A DNA stretch of 64,000 nt from Shewanella sp. NFH-SH190041. GTDB taxonomy: Bacteria > Pseudomonadota > Gammaproteobacteria > Enterobacterales > Shewanellaceae. The DNA is taken from contig NZ_AP026070.1 in the NCBI RefSeq assembly GCF_024363255.1, positions 1,302,001 to 1,366,000 on the forward strand, given 5' to 3'. The translations under genes were made by a program, and so were the position numbers. How positions within the stretch are numbered: position 1 is the stretch's first letter; every line of letters begins with the position of its first letter. Of the stretch, positions 43,084-52,089 are shown piece by piece. The notes under the pieces are model-generated. The model saw only the letters and a program-made list of their open reading frames with translations. It searched no databases and was not told where the DNA came from.

Positions 43084-44661
43084 ATGAACAATATTCATGA
43101 GCATAAGATACTCATCCTAGATTTCGGCTCTCAGTACACCCAGCTGATTGCCCGCCGGATCCGTGAAATCGGCGTTTACTGCGAACTGTGGGCTTGGGAT
43201 GTGAGCGAAGCTCAGATCCGTGAGTTTGCCCCAAGCGGTATTATTCTGGCCGGTGGCCCTGAGAGTGTGACTGAAGCAAACTCTCCTCGCGCGCCAGAGT
43301 ACGTCTTTACTGCTGGTGTGCCGGTACTGGGCATTTGTTACGGCATGCAGACCATGTCTGAACAGCTGGGTGGTAAAGTGATTAAAGGTGTGGGCGAAGG
43401 TGAATTTGGTTATGCCCAGGTTGAAGTGTTAACAGACTCAGCTTTGCTGCGCTGCATTGAAGATGGGCTGAGTGAAGCTGGCAACCCGCTACTGGATGTG
43501 TGGATGAGTCACGGTGATAAAGTGGCTGAAATTCCTGCAGGCTTTGTGCAAGTTGCCAAAACTGAAACCTGCCCATTTGCTGCCATGGCCAATGAAGAGA
43601 AAGGGTTTTATGGTGTGCAGTTCCATCCGGAAGTGACCCATACCCGTCAGGGCCAACGCATGCTAGAGCATTTTGTACTGGACGTATGTCAGTGTGATGC
43701 CAAGTGGCAACCTGCGTCCATTATTGAAGATGCCGTTGCCCGAATTAAGGCTCAGGTAGGGGATCAGGAAGTGATCCTAGGGCTGTCCGGCGGGGTGGAT
43801 TCCTCCGTCACCGCCATGTTGCTGCACCGTGCTATCGGCGACAAACTGACTTGTGTGTTTGTGGATAACGGTCTGCTGCGCCTGAATGAAGCGGAGCAGG
43901 TGATGGACATGTTCGGTAACCATTTCGGGCTGAATATTGTGCATGTAGATGCTGAAAATCGTTTCTTGGATGCCCTGCAAGGTGAAAATGATCCTGAGGC
44001 CAAGCGTAAAATTATCGGCCGCGTCTTTGTGGAAATTTTTGATGAAGAAGCTTCCAAGCGAGTTAATGCCAAGTGGCTGGCACAAGGGACTATTTATCCT
44101 GATGTGATCGAGTCGGCGGGCTCTGCGACGGGTAAAGCCCATGTGATTAAATCACACCATAATGTTGGCGGTCTGCCAGACGATATGGAGCTGGGGCTGG
44201 TTGAGCCGCTGCGCGAGCTGTTTAAAGATGAAGTACGTAAAATTGGTTTAGAACTGGGTCTGCCATATGACATGTTGTATCGTCATCCATTTCCTGGACC
44301 GGGTTTGGGCGTACGCGTGCTGGGCGAAGTGAAAAAAGAGTATTGTGATTTGCTGCGCCGCGCCGATGCCATCTTTATTGAAGAGTTGCACAAGGCTGAC
44401 TTATACCACAAGGTTTCTCAGGCATTTACAGTGTTCCTGCCAGTACGCTCTGTGGGCGTGATGGGCGATGGCCGTAAGTATGACTGGGTTGTGTCGCTGC
44501 GCGCGGTTGAAACCATCGACTTTATGACGGCTCATTGGGCGCATCTGCCTTATGATTTCCTCGGCCGGGTATCTAACCGTATCATCAATGAAATTGATGG
44601 TATTTCCCGTGTTGTTTACGATATTTCAGGTAAGCCACCTGCAACAATTGAATGGGAATAA
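43084..44661 (+). CDS. guaA: GMP synthase (glutamine-hydrolysing)
   Basis: A 525-residue enzyme converting XMP to GMP. The class I glutamine amidotransferase domain has the nucleophile in [11 protein letters not shown] and the HPEVTHT motif. The ATP-pyrophosphatase domain has [15 protein letters not shown], and the C-terminal dimerisation part ends in [11 protein letters not shown] 43084 is preferred to upstream in-frame starts. The last twelve bases form the left junction of the genomic island, and the island restores an intact stop. Confidence 0.97.
   Translation: MNNIHEHKILILDFGSQYTQLIARRIREIGVYCELWAWDVSEAQIREFAPSGIILAGGPESVTEANSPRAPEYVFTAGVPVLGICYGMQTMSEQLGGKVIKGVGEGEFGYAQVEVLTDSALLRCIEDGLSEAGNPLLDVWMSHGDKVAEIPAGFVQVAKTETCPFAAMANEEKGFYGVQFHPEVTHTRQGQRMLEHFVLDVCQCDAKWQPASIIEDAVARIKAQVGDQEVILGLSGGVDSSVTAMLLHRAIGDKLTCVFVDNGLLRLNEAEQVMDMFGNHFGLNIVHVDAENRFLDALQGENDPEAKRKIIGRVFVEIFDEEASKRVNAKWLAQGTIYPDVIESAGSATGKAHVIKSHHNVGGLPDDMELGLVEPLRELFKDEVRKIGLELGLPYDMLYRHPFPGPGLGVRVLGEVKKEYCDLLRRADAIFIEELHKADLYHKVSQAFTVFLPVRSVGVMGDGRKYDWVVSLRAVETIDFMTAHWAHLPYDFLGRVSNRIINEIDGISRVVYDISGKPPATIEWE
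44650..44661. repeat. Left attachment site of the guaA island
   Basis: GAATGGGAATAA, the end of guaA (Glu-Trp-Glu-stop), is repeated as GAGTGGGAATAA at 53004-53015 (11 of 12 bases). The 3' end of guaA is a documented integration hotspot for islands with P4-type integrases. Confidence 0.75.
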
Positions 44662-44708
44662 TCTTCCATTAGGAAGTGTCTGGCACTAACAGGCAATACA
44701 TAGCACCT

Positions 44709-44736
44709 AAGTCCGCGTAATTGCGGACTTTTTTTG
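44709..44736 (+). terminator. Terminator downstream of guaA, inside the island
   Basis: AAGTCCGC GTAATT GCGGACTT followed by T5. It lies within the island, so it replaces the original guaA terminator, which is probably the one at 53047. Confidence 0.9.
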
Positions 44737-44820
44737 TTTTTAGCTTGGCAGTATTTGGCAATGTCTGGCAACGCCGAGCACGGTTTGACCGTGGTATTTT
44801 GATGGGTATGATTTATCGGT

Positions 44821-44945
44821 AATACCATGGATTATGCCCGATACCATGCTGAGTATTTTTAGTAGTGCATGGTATTAACTTTTCATATCTATCTGTTTAT
44901 TAATGATTAATTTCTAGTTTTTGATAGGTTTTTCAGCATGGTATC
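44821..44945. repeat. Four ATACCATG motifs, probable integrase arm or Xis sites
   Basis: AATACCATGG (44821-44830), GATACCATGC (44840-44849), then inverted GCATGGTATT (44867-44876) and GCATGGTATC (44936-44945). Two point one way and two the other, all between the attachment site and the integrase start. That is the usual place for recombinase arm-binding or directionality-factor sites, and they could also repress int. Confidence 0.5.
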
Positions 44946-44968
44946 AAAGAACAACTATAGGCCGAAAC

Positions 44969-45661
44969 ATGCTCACCGATACCAAGCTTCGCAATCTCAA
45001 ACCGAGAGATAAACTTTATAAAGTAAATGACCGTGACGGCCTATACGTAGCCGTTACAGCAGCAGACTCTGTCTCTTTCCGATACAACTATTCAATCAAT
45101 GGAAGACAAGAAACCATTACGTTTGGCAGATATGGCGTTGGAGGAATTACCTTAGCAGAAGCTCGTGAACGTCTTCATGAAGCAAAGAGAATGGTCGTAG
45201 ATGGGAAATCTCCTGCCAAAGAAAAGGCTCGTGCGAAAGCCAGAACGAAAGGGGCCGAGACGTTTGGTGCATGGGCACAAAAATGGCTACGGGGCTACCA
45301 GATGGCCGACTCCACACGAGATATGCGTCGGTCTGTCTATGCACGAGAGCTGGAGGGAAAATTTGGTAATCAGAAACTCACAGAGATCACTCATGAAGAT
45401 CTTAGAGCTCTGACTGACTCGATTGTGGATCGAGGCGCACCAGCCACAGCTGTACATACGCGTGAGATTGTACTCCAGGTGTATCGCTGGGCGATTGAGC
45501 GTGGCCAAAAAGTTGAGAATCCTGCTGACTTGGTCAGGCCTGCAAGCATTGCCCGATTTGAACCAAGAGATCGCACGCTAACACCTGGCGAGATTGGGCT
45601 TATGTACCGCTATATGGAAAAGGTCGGTACAAAGAAATGGCTCCAATTTTTAAGACAGTGA
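44969..45661 (+). pseudogene. int: P4-type tyrosine integrase, 3' truncated by an IS3 end
   Basis: The reading begins MLTDTKLRNLKPRDKLYKVN, the DUF4102/P4 integrase N-terminus, continues through the core-binding domain (FGAWAQKWLRGYQMADSTRD) and enters the catalytic domain at PGEIGLMYRYMEKVGTKK. There it stops: the last seven residues (WLQFLRQ) are encoded by the left terminus of an IS3-type element at 45638. The whole catalytic half with the Arg, His-x-x-Arg and Tyr residues is missing (230 of about 400 residues remain), so it cannot recombine DNA. It lies next to guaA in the orientation expected for an integrase beside its attachment site. Confidence 0.9.
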
Positions 45662-45665
45662 TTAA
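45638..45665. mobile_element. Solo IS3 end, identical to the left end of the element at 50658
   Basis: Twenty-eight bases beginning TGGCTCCAATTTTTAAGACA match the left terminus of the IS3-type element at 50658 exactly and in the same orientation. With the preceding AGAAA they make a 33-bp direct repeat (45633-45665 and 50653-50685) enclosing the large NTPase gene. The rest of this copy has been deleted. Confidence 0.85.
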
Positions 45666-45800
45666 TGAATGTGCTTACATTCAAAACTCAGTCGATACAT
45701 TCAAAATTTCTGTGATAAATTAGTTGGTTATATGGGTGGTAATTAGTGACTGGCTAGCTAGTCAGGTGATGGTTCAGCTAGGTGATGAGGGGATATAGAC
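45666..45800 (+). promoter_or_regulatory. Leader of the NTPase gene with direct repeats and a dyad
   Basis: TACATTCAAAA occurs at 45676 and again at 45696, exactly 20 bases apart, i.e. on the same face of the helix. GACTGGCTAGCTAGTC (45748-45763) is a near-perfect palindrome 38 bases before the start codon. GAGGGGA provides the ribosome-binding site. These may be operator sites keeping a costly defence protein low; no regulator gene is present on the island. Confidence 0.4.
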
Positions 45801-48800
45801 TTGTTAAAAGTTGATACTCAGCAATTTATTGAAGTGTCGGATATTGAGGAGGAAATTTCTCAACGCTCGCAAGTTACAGTTATAGATAGTGGCACTCAGG
45901 TGCTTCCTTACCAGTCTTTAAGTCCAGAGCAGTTTGAGTGCCTGCTTTGGGATCTATTTCGGAGTGGGTATGAATGTGAATTAGGGCATGATTACACACG
46001 CTTAATGTTAACTGGTGCCGATCAAGGCCGTGATGTTTGGCTTACTTACCAAGAACTTCCGGTTGGTCTAGTACAATGCAAACGCTATGCAGGTAAGTTC
46101 TCACGTAGTGAAGCATTAAAAGAGATCATAAAATTCTTACTCCACGCTGACTTGAATCATCGTTTACTCCCCGAACCCCAGAACTTCACGTTTTACCTTT
46201 CACTGAGTACTGATCCAAAAGGTGAGGTTGATGAATTTTTTAACACTCCCAAGTCATGGCTTTCAGAGAATTTAGCTGAAATCGAGAGTGTGGCCCAAGT
46301 TGTCATAGGTAGTTACGCTTCATTTCAAAACGTTGAGCTTAGCTGTGCAATGCCTTTGTTAGTCAAAAGACTGCAAGAATTGAACTACAAGCTTATTAGG
46401 CCACACGAGCTGAATAGAGCTTTAGCTATTCATTCAGATGTTAGAGACCGACATTTTCGTATTCCTCGCTCATCGTTAGATACTCTCGAATTGAGGGAAG
46501 CAAAATCAATAACCGATGCCGATCTTGCCCAAGCTAGTCGGCAGCTTATCTGCTGGCAGAAAACCATTGAAAATCGATTCATTGAACGACCGGATTTGGG
46601 GCATTTACTGAAGTTAGTTGAATCCAAAGATAGTGGTTGTTATCTGTTAACGGGGGTTGCTGGAGCTGGAAAATCGTCACTGCTATCTGCGCTTTATGAG
46701 AAGTTAAGTAATTTAGAATACTCTGTGCTCGCCATTAAAGCCGATGAACTGGATGCTAGCATCAATGACCTATCTGATTTGTCAAAGAGTTTGAAGCTAA
46801 GCGGTCATCTGACTGATGTACTTCTCAATATGTTACATACCAAGCCACTGGTGCTAATAATTGATCAGATGGATGCAATCAGCGAGGTTATGGATCAGAG
46901 TTCAAGTCGTTTCAGGGTAATTGTAGACCTTATACTTTCCCTTAAAAGTAGGTTTGAAAGTCTGAAGCTCAGTAACAAAAATCCCATACACATTATCGCC
47001 TCATCACGTCCCTTTGAAGCTAGTTTTGATACTAGATTTACCATGCTTGAAGCAAAGCATGTTGAGTTATCTTTACCAAGTAAAGAGTCAGTTGAAGAGT
47101 TTTTGGCTGACATTGGGATCAGTAGTGCATCTGTTCCTGACAGCATGTATCCGGCGATCCAAGTTCCATTTGCTCTAAATCTTTATGTTAGTTTGATCAA
47201 AGCTGGTGACTCCCCTTCGGGAATTACTTCAAGGAACTTGTTGCAGCGGTGGTTGGAAAAAAAGCTGACAGACAGAGTTCGTAGAAATGAACAAGTGGAG
47301 TTCTTAAAGCTTTTAGCCCAAGACATGGTAAAACATGAAGTTCTGAGGCGTCCTATAAACGCATATGAGTTTGATTTTGGGCACATAATTGCAGTTTTAG
47401 AAGCCGCGGGTATCTTGGTAAGGTACGAAACGAATATAGGATTCAGCCACCAAGCTTGGTTAGATGACTTTCAAGCCCAGAGCTTCAGAACTTCACTAAG
47501 TTTATGTGATTTCGTGTATCGAAAACAGAATGGGCTTTTTTCCAGAAGCACGATTTTACGTGGGATAGAGTACCTCAGAGAAAATGATCCTCATGAGTAT
47601 CAGTCGGCACTCCATGAGTTATTGTTTGAAGGACGTTCACGGCGCCATATCTTACACCTGCTAGTTGACGTTATTGCTATAGCACCAAGTCCCGATTTTG
47701 ATGATGTTGAACGTATCCAGCGTTTGATCAAAGAGGACTCCCATCTGGCTAAGCGTGTATTTTCAAAGATCGCAGCAAACTGGGATCACTGGCGTGATCT
47801 TTTAGTTCAAATTCTCCCTGAGCTAATGGCTGTTAGTGCTCATCGTGAAGGTGTAATGCAATGGCTTGCCAAAGAAGCACTGCATGATGAGATACATGTA
47901 GTATCTCTGATTAATAGGCTTTGGTCAGACAAAGTATTTGATGAGTTGAGTTTTTGGGTGTTGTATCGAGCTGAAGCTTCGTCTCAAGATGCTTTGGACC
48001 TCGTAGGTAATCTATTGAAAAGAATTGAGATTAACGAATCTCTTATAAGTAGATATGTTTCAGCACTATCAAAGACTGGGCGTATTGAACAAGCTTTGCC
48101 CATTCTTATTGGCTGGCTGAACTCTGTAGCTCTCGATAAAGTTTTTGATAAAAGACTATATGGTCTTAATAAACTAGCTTTACATCACTCGCTAGATTAC
48201 GTCAAAGCAATCCTTCCCTGGGCCCAGAGTACTCTTGAAAAAGAAGATATTAACATGGACCCGGGTAGAGCATTTCGGCGAAGCATTCGTCAATACGATC
48301 TATCTGATAATGATTATGTGCTTGGATCTCTTTGCACAGCATTACTCACAGCCGCGAAAGAATCTCCAGCTGAGTTGCTTGTTTTCATCCGTCCCTTTTT
48401 GAATACACGTAGAGAAGATATTCAAGTCATGCTTGCAATGTCTCTGGCTGAAAATGGAGCTTTTTTTGCGCAAGAGATATACAACTTTTTGCTAGAAGAT
48501 GATGACCGTCTTCAGCTTGGGCATGGTCACTTTTATGATGCGGAGAATGTTGGATACACAGTATGCGGAAGTTGCACGATGCAACTCGTTGAGTCAGCCG
48601 CTGGTTTTTGGGAGCAAGAGCAGGTTGCCAATATCAGAGATTCAATAGAAAGATTTAGTTCTCATCAACCTTATCACGGTGCATCCCCGAATGAGCGACG
48701 TCTATGCATAGGTTACAGCGATGAGTATCGACTAAAACTATTAGCCCGGTTACCTCAAGAAGTCCTATCACCAAGAAGAAGAAGGCAAGTATCGGAAAGA

Positions 48801-50336
48801 AATTGTCGTTTTGAACCTGCCATTGGTCAAAAGCCAAGTAGTGGAGGCATGGCCTCAATGGTTCGTTCACCAATGTCTTCTGAACAAATGATTAAAGCCA
48901 AAGATAAAGATATTCTCAATATGCTTAGTCAGGCAGCGAAGTTGGAGGAATCCAAAGATACAAGTCGCCGCTGGCGCTTTGGTGATGTTGAACTCTCAAG
49001 ATCATTTGGCTCATTCGCAGCTAGTTGCCCTCAAAGGGCAATACACCTTATGTCGGACGAGTTTCAGGCAACAAAGCATGAATATGCAGCTTCTGAAGCG
49101 GTCGAGAGTCTGGTTAAATCTGGAAATATTTCACTTGTGGGGTTAAGAGAGATTATCTCCAAACTAAACCAGCGAGGTTTTAATTCTAGGGAATGGATAA
49201 TGGGGATTGCGAGAGCTTTTGACGAACTCGCGATAAAGGAATCAGGGCTAGATGACCAAGACATCAAGATGCTTGTTGGATTTATAAGCTCCGCTCTTGA
49301 TGTTGGGCATGACCAAGATGAGGACCTTTTGGGCGACGAACCTAAAGAACCTCTACTATTCGGAGGTTATGGCGGTGTTAGAGCAGTTCCTGGGGGGAAC
49401 TACACTATCATGGCTGCAGTTCATCACGGTTTAGTTTGTAGAGACAAGCCGAATTGCAATGCCTGGGCCGATTTTTTGATATATTTCTTGGGCATATCAA
49501 AAGATCTGGCAACTTGGAAGTCGCTTTTGATTTTCCATACAAGAAGCCTCCGTTGGGCAGAAAGACATAAGTGTAATGAGCTGTTTGGTTTGCTGCTCAA
49601 AGAGAATCCCCACACGCTCTCTTCACCTTCATGTGCTGCTGCGGTATGGGAGTTATCGGATGTCTTAGAGCCGATTATCTTACTTCAGATAATACAGTTT
49701 TGGTTATCTACGGACTCTCCGGCACTTATTCAGGTTGCTGGTGAATTTACGACAGGGTTAAGGATACTTGGTAACGTAAACCAAGATATAGATGACATCT
49801 GGAATAGTCGTTTCGAGGGCGGTGACCTGAACTTCAAACGCGGCGTCGTCTACGCGGCGAGCAGTGGTTGGTATGAAGCGGGGCAAATCAGAGGTAAATC
49901 CCATAAGGTACTCATGTCTTGTTTGGAAGGGGGAGCTGACGGACTCGGCAGCGCACTAAATTCACTTTTTGGGTTTGGAAAACCGATGCCCAATGATGAA
50001 CTTACTCATGAAGTCATTAATTGGCTTGCAAGAATGCCGAATGTAATAGCTGAACTTGATGGATACCGCCTAATAAGTTCTCTGACTAATTTGAACTTGC
50101 CTCCAAGCCAGCAGTTGTCGTTACTCAAAGTCGCTCGTAGCTTGGTTGATATGCAGTTATCAGATGACAAAGAGAATTCTCAGTTTGAGCAAAGTGAAGA
50201 ATTGGTACAGCTGTCTGTGACACTTCAACGAAGTTCTGGTGCGGTGAAAGAAGGAGCTATGCAACTCTATGAGATATTGCTTGATATAGGTAACTATAGA
50301 GCAGAAGAGGCCGCTGATAAGTCCTTGAGGGAGTAG
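45801..50336 (+). CDS. STAND NTPase with N-terminal PD-(D/E)XK nuclease-like domain (Avs-like)
   Basis: A 1511-residue protein. Residues 40-115 form a restriction-endonuclease-like (Mrr type) domain: EQFECLLWDLF, GADQGRDVWL with Asp74/Asp78, and VQCKRY with Gln92 and Lys94, the D...QxK variant of the PD-(D/E)XK site. Residues 278-410 form the STAND core: Walker A GVAGAGKSS (285-293, Lys291), Walker B LVLIIDQMD (Asp355, Asp358) and the sensor IIASSRPF. The remaining 1000 or so residues are mostly predicted helix and are the likely target sensor. This nuclease-STAND-sensor order is that of Avs antiphage proteins, which detect phage proteins and then cut DNA. It starts with TTG after GAGGGG and is the island's only cargo gene apart from transposases. 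I cannot say which Avs subfamily it joins or whether it is new. Confidence 0.8.
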   Translation: MLKVDTQQFIEVSDIEEEISQRSQVTVIDSGTQVLPYQSLSPEQFECLLWDLFRSGYECELGHDYTRLMLTGADQGRDVWLTYQELPVGLVQCKRYAGKFSRSEALKEIIKFLLHADLNHRLLPEPQNFTFYLSLSTDPKGEVDEFFNTPKSWLSENLAEIESVAQVVIGSYASFQNVELSCAMPLLVKRLQELNYKLIRPHELNRALAIHSDVRDRHFRIPRSSLDTLELREAKSITDADLAQASRQLICWQKTIENRFIERPDLGHLLKLVESKDSGCYLLTGVAGAGKSSLLSALYEKLSNLEYSVLAIKADELDASINDLSDLSKSLKLSGHLTDVLLNMLHTKPLVLIIDQMDAISEVMDQSSSRFRVIVDLILSLKSRFESLKLSNKNPIHIIASSRPFEASFDTRFTMLEAKHVELSLPSKESVEEFLADIGISSASVPDSMYPAIQVPFALNLYVSLIKAGDSPSGITSRNLLQRWLEKKLTDRVRRNEQVEFLKLLAQDMVKHEVLRRPINAYEFDFGHIIAVLEAAGILVRYETNIGFSHQAWLDDFQAQSFRTSLSLCDFVYRKQNGLFSRSTILRGIEYLRENDPHEYQSALHELLFEGRSRRHILHLLVDVIAIAPSPDFDDVERIQRLIKEDSHLAKRVFSKIAANWDHWRDLLVQILPELMAVSAHREGVMQWLAKEALHDEIHVVSLINRLWSDKVFDELSFWVLYRAEASSQDALDLVGNLLKRIEINESLISRYVSALSKTGRIEQALPILIGWLNSVALDKVFDKRLYGLNKLALHHSLDYVKAILPWAQSTLEKEDINMDPGRAFRRSIRQYDLSDNDYVLGSLCTALLTAAKESPAELLVFIRPFLNTRREDIQVMLAMSLAENGAFFAQEIYNFLLEDDDRLQLGHGHFYDAENVGYTVCGSCTMQLVESAAGFWEQEQVANIRDSIERFSSHQPYHGASPNERRLCIGYSDEYRLKLLARLPQEVLSPRRRRQVSERNCRFEPAIGQKPSSGGMASMVRSPMSSEQMIKAKDKDILNMLSQAAKLEESKDTSRRWRFGDVELSRSFGSFAASCPQRAIHLMSDEFQATKHEYAASEAVESLVKSGNISLVGLREIISKLNQRGFNSREWIMGIARAFDELAIKESGLDDQDIKMLVGFISSALDVGHDQDEDLLGDEPKEPLLFGGYGGVRAVPGGNYTIMAAVHHGLVCRDKPNCNAWADFLIYFLGISKDLATWKSLLIFHTRSLRWAERHKCNELFGLLLKENPHTLSSPSCAAAVWELSDVLEPIILLQIIQFWLSTDSPALIQVAGEFTTGLRILGNVNQDIDDIWNSRFEGGDLNFKRGVVYAASSGWYEAGQIRGKSHKVLMSCLEGGADGLGSALNSLFGFGKPMPNDELTHEVINWLARMPNVIAELDGYRLISSLTNLNLPPSQQLSLLKVARSLVDMQLSDDKENSQFEQSEELVQLSVTLQRSSGAVKEGAMQLYEILLDIGNYRAEEAADKSLRE

Positions 50337-50540
50337 GGTGACGACTACCTGCATAATTTTTTATAGCTGACAAAGCTTGTGTATTGATGTGTTAACCATC
50401 GTGCTAGCGGAGTAATCGTAAGTATTTGTGTGGTTGCGTCCTACTTTTATTTCAATACGAAGCTATTCACTTTTATCCTTGTGGTTTGCAAGAGAAAACA
50501 CATTTTTGCTAAGCAGTTTACCTTGGTGTTACCAACGCCA

Positions 50541-50646
50541 AAAGGCGGGCAAGATAGGTGAAGTAGGCCCACCAACAAGTTGATGGTTCCTACTTAACTG
50601 TCACCTTATTCGCACTTCGTGCTCAACGGAATCCTGCTCTGCGAGT
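50541..50646 (-). other. oriT: IncP (RP4/RK2)-like origin of transfer
   Basis: Read on the minus strand this stretch follows the RP4 oriT: CTCGCAGAGCAGGATTCC, GTTGAGCAC, GTGCGAATAAGG, ACAGT, AAGTAGGAAC, a small hairpin, GGGCCTACTTCACCTATC and TTGCCCG. The nick region CCTATC-TTG/CCC differs from RP4 in one base, as remembered, and places nic at 50550/50549. The outer inverted repeat AAGTAGG / CCTACTT (50561-50567 and 50589-50595) is kept, and the inner hairpin has different bases but still pairs (CCACCAAC with GTTGATGG, 50569-50586). No relaxase is encoded nearby, so transfer would need an IncP-type TraI in trans. Confidence 0.8.
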
Positions 50647-50730
50647 CCACTCAGAAATGGCTCCAATTTTTAAGACAGTGATTAAGAGCAAATAATCTGC
50701 TTTAATTGTAAACAACAAAAGGAGCAGAGC

Positions 50731-51012
50731 ATGAGCAAAAAAAGGAAAAATCACTCGCCGACATTCAAGGCTAAAGTTGCACTCGCTGCGGCCAAGGGAA
50801 ACAAGACGCTGGCTCAACTTTCTTCTGAATTTGGTATCCATCAATCCCAGATTGGCAAATGGAAGCAGGAGCTTCTAGATAATGCCTCGACCCTGTTTGA
50901 AAGCAAGGCTGACAAGGCTAAAAAGAACGAAGTCGACTGTGAAAAACTCCATGCAAAAATCGGTCAACTGACCATGGAAAATGATTTTTTAGCCAAAGTG
51001 CTCGGTCGTTAA
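50731..51012 (+). CDS. IS3-family OrfA
   Basis: A 93-residue helix-turn-helix protein (FKAKVALAAAKGNKTLAQLS, FGIHQSQIGKWKQELL) with a C-terminal leucine-zipper-like helix. It provides the DNA-binding part of the transposase, normally fused to OrfB by -1 frameshifting. AAGGAG precedes the ATG. Confidence 0.9.
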   Translation: MSKKRKNHSPTFKAKVALAAAKGNKTLAQLSSEFGIHQSQIGKWKQELLDNASTLFESKADKAKKNEVDCEKLHAKIGQLTMENDFLAKVLGR

Positions 51013-51053
51013 CGAGAGCACAACGGAAAAATAAAGTCGACCGTAAGGATAAA

Positions 51054-51854
51054 TTGCCCGTTTTACACCAGTGTCGTTTGTTGGGTATTAGCCGCTCTAG
51101 CGCCTATTACGAGCCTGCTCCGTTTTCAGCAGAGCAGCTTGAAATCATGCGCCGGATAGATCAAATTCATCTGAAACACCCGTTTTATGGCAGCCGTAAA
51201 ATCACGCTGGAACTTTGTGCCAGTGGCTTTCATGTCAACCGTAAACGGGTGCAGAGACTGATGCGTTTAATGGACATTGTGCCTCTGTACCCAAAGAAGC
51301 AAACATCTCGGCCCAATCAGGCTCATACCATTTATCCGTACTTACTGCGTGAGCTGAGTATTGAGCGGGCAGATCAGGTCTGGGCCACGGATATCACCTA
51401 TATTCCGATGGAAAAAGGGTTTGCTTATCTGATCGCCATCATCGACTGGCATAGCCGAAAAGTGCTGGCATGGCGCATGTCCAATACCATGGATACACAG
51501 TTTTGTCTTGATGCACTCGATGAGGCATTGGCCAAATACGGTAAGCCTGAGATTTTCAATACCGATCAGGGTAGTCAGTTTACCAGTGATGCGTTTACCG
51601 GCAGGCTGAAAGAAATGGATATCAGGATTAGCATGGATGGCAAGGGGCGTTGGGTAGATAATGTGTTTATTGAGCGACTCTGGCGGAGCTTGAAATATGA
51701 GGAGGTGTATATCAAAGCTTATGGCACTATTACAGAGGCAGAACTTGCTATTGGTGAATATTTCGTGTTCTATAACGAACAGAGATTTCATCAGGGACTG
51801 AATAATCACACACCTGATCAAGTCTATTTCGCTAAAAAGAAGTTTGCCGCTTAA
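51054..51854 (+). CDS. IS3-family OrfB, integrase catalytic core
   Basis: At least 266 residues. An N-terminal HTH_21-type region (FYGSRKITLELCASGFHVNR) is followed by the rve core with Asp in VWATDITYIP, Asp in FNTDQGSQFTS and Glu in NVFIERLWRSLKYEE. The frame is open further upstream into the end of orfA, as expected for a product made by ribosomal frameshifting. Confidence 0.9.
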   Translation: MPVLHQCRLLGISRSSAYYEPAPFSAEQLEIMRRIDQIHLKHPFYGSRKITLELCASGFHVNRKRVQRLMRLMDIVPLYPKKQTSRPNQAHTIYPYLLRELSIERADQVWATDITYIPMEKGFAYLIAIIDWHSRKVLAWRMSNTMDTQFCLDALDEALAKYGKPEIFNTDQGSQFTSDAFTGRLKEMDIRISMDGKGRWVDNVFIERLWRSLKYEEVYIKAYGTITEAELAIGEYFVFYNEQRFHQGLNNHTPDQVYFAKKKFAA

Positions 51855-51909
51855 CCAAACAGATTATTTCTCTTAAAAGATGAAAAATCTGTCTAACCAA
51901 TTGGGTTCA

Positions 51910-52089
51910 GCTTAGCATGAGCAGTGCGACCTTTTACAAATGGCGTGCAAAATATGGTGGCATGGATGCGTCACTCATGGCACGCATGAAAGAGCTTGAG
52001 GACGAAAACCGGCGGCTCAAGAAAATGTATGCAGAAGAACGCCTCAAAGCCGAAATCATTCAGGAAGCCATGGCAAAAAAGTGGTGAAG
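51910..52089 (+). pseudogene. Truncated OrfA of the second IS3-type element
   Basis: The reading ...LSMSSATFYKWRAKYGGMDA continues through the helical region [20 protein letters not shown] to EAMAKKW-stop. The N-terminal helix-turn-helix start is missing, replaced by the neighbouring element. An A6G slippery run (GCAAAAAAG) near the end is the usual frameshift site into orfB. Confidence 0.8.

Larger units (their letters stand above)
50658..51909 (+). mobile_element. IS3-family element with two overlapping genes
   Basis: The left end TGGCTCCAATTTTTAAGACA and the right end, read inward, TGAACCCAATTGGTTAGACA match in 15 of the first 21 bases. orfA and orfB are intact. No target duplication is seen (AAA left, GCT right), which suggests a deletion or rearrangement after insertion. 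It interrupts a second IS3-type element on its right. Confidence 0.85.
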
